Assembly: GCA_003023665.1 (NCBI GenBank)
Contig: PXYR01000100.1
Coordinates: forward strand, 1-6,401
Source of the DNA: Bacteroidota bacterium
GTDB lineage: Bacteria > Bacteroidota > Bacteroidia > Flavobacteriales > Schleiferiaceae
Direction: 5' to 3'
DNA: 6,401 nucleotides
The position numbers and the translations under genes are program-made. Below are positions 6,083 through 6,401 of this stretch, one piece after another. The notes beneath the pieces were generated by a model. It was not told where the DNA came from, searched no databases, and saw nothing but the letters and a program-made list of their open reading frames with translations. Every line of letters begins with the position of its first letter. Positions within the stretch are counted from its first letter, which is position 1.

Positions 6083-6401
6083 ATACGCCTAAGCATTTTT
6101 AGGATTGCCGTTTTGGATGATTTTTTGAGCCCAATTACATTGAATGAAATCTTATTACGATCCCGGTAGTATAGGGTTATCTTCTGATTGTCAATTTTCA
6201 CTTCATTAATTGTCTCAATGGAAATAGCGTACTCAACGCCACGTCTTTTTTGCCAGTTACTGAAAACAGAAAATTTCGAATAATACAATACGTTATCTTC
6301 AACTTTAATCCACCAACCAATTTTTGAATTAGCGATTAGCAGAAAGAACGCGCCAAATGCTGAGGAAACGGCAAAGGGAATATCCAATGATTGAAGCCAT
6401 G
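6058..6401 (-). CDS. Small membrane-anchored protein resembling a bacterial PH-like domain, 5' end at window edge
   Basis: On the minus strand the frame runs from the window edge to a TAA at 6060-6058. A TTG at 6387 gives 109 residues, but the frame continues upward without a stop (codons for W-L-Q-S before it), so the real start is probably beyond the window. Visible parts are a hydrophobic segment (IPFAVSSAFGAFFLLIA) that looks like a transmembrane helix or the second half of a hairpin, then a basic, strand-rich region of about 75 residues with WWIKVEDNVLYYS, a short II/EI-type strand (TINEVKIDNQKITLYY) and a final helix (ILKMLRRIK). That order resembles bacterial PH-like domain proteins with N-terminal membrane helices; the family assignment is tentative and the function unknown. 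It converges on the plus-strand cluster and is probably unrelated to it. Confidence 0.6.
   Translation of the reverse strand, partial: WLQSLDIPFAVSSAFGAFFLLIANSKIGWWIKVEDNVLYYSKFSVFSNWQKRRGVEYAISIETINEVKIDNQKITLYYRDRNKISFNVIGLKKSSKTAILKMLRRIKNSPISD

Overview
The window looks like a Bacteroidota chromosome, probably Flavobacteriales or a related gliding or marine lineage. The reasons are a giant cell-surface protein ending in a type B (CHU_C, gliding-motility-associated) sorting domain of the type IX secretion system (T9SS), a PorP/SprF-family protein directly after it, signal peptides ending in A|Q, A/T-rich gene junctions without a Shine-Dalgarno sequence, and moderate to low G+C. Genus or species cannot be told from the sequence.

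Layout. Positions 1-2661 (+) hold the 3' part of a large modular adhesin. It has at least five HYR-type Ig-like modules, one divergent Ig-like module, three SprB-type repeats, an Asp/Gly-rich thrombospondin type 3 calcium-binding stalk and a C-terminal T9SS type B sorting domain; its 5' end lies outside the window. Three bases later comes a porP/sprF-like gene (2665-3579). It overlaps by 4 bp a gene (3576-4901) for an exported PD40 beta-propeller protein with a C-terminal SPOR-like domain. After a 24-bp gap come two small probable lipoproteins (4926-5537 and 5534-6049), again joined by a 4-bp ATGA overlap. A convergent gene on the minus strand (6058-6401, cut by the window edge) encodes a small membrane-anchored protein resembling bacterial PH-like domain proteins. 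A weak bidirectional hairpin lies where the two transcription units meet.

Interpretation. The five plus-strand genes are packed as one transcription unit. The best reading is a T9SS substrate with its own outer-membrane partner (SprF-like) and a periplasmic beta-propeller protein that can hold peptidoglycan, followed by two accessory envelope proteins of unknown role. The main departure from the textbook arrangement is the SPOR-like domain where PorE-type proteins carry an OmpA-like peptidoglycan-binding domain, together with the two unassigned lipoproteins. No stretch above 300 bases lacks a gene, and no tRNA, rRNA, CRISPR array, insertion sequence or integrase was seen.
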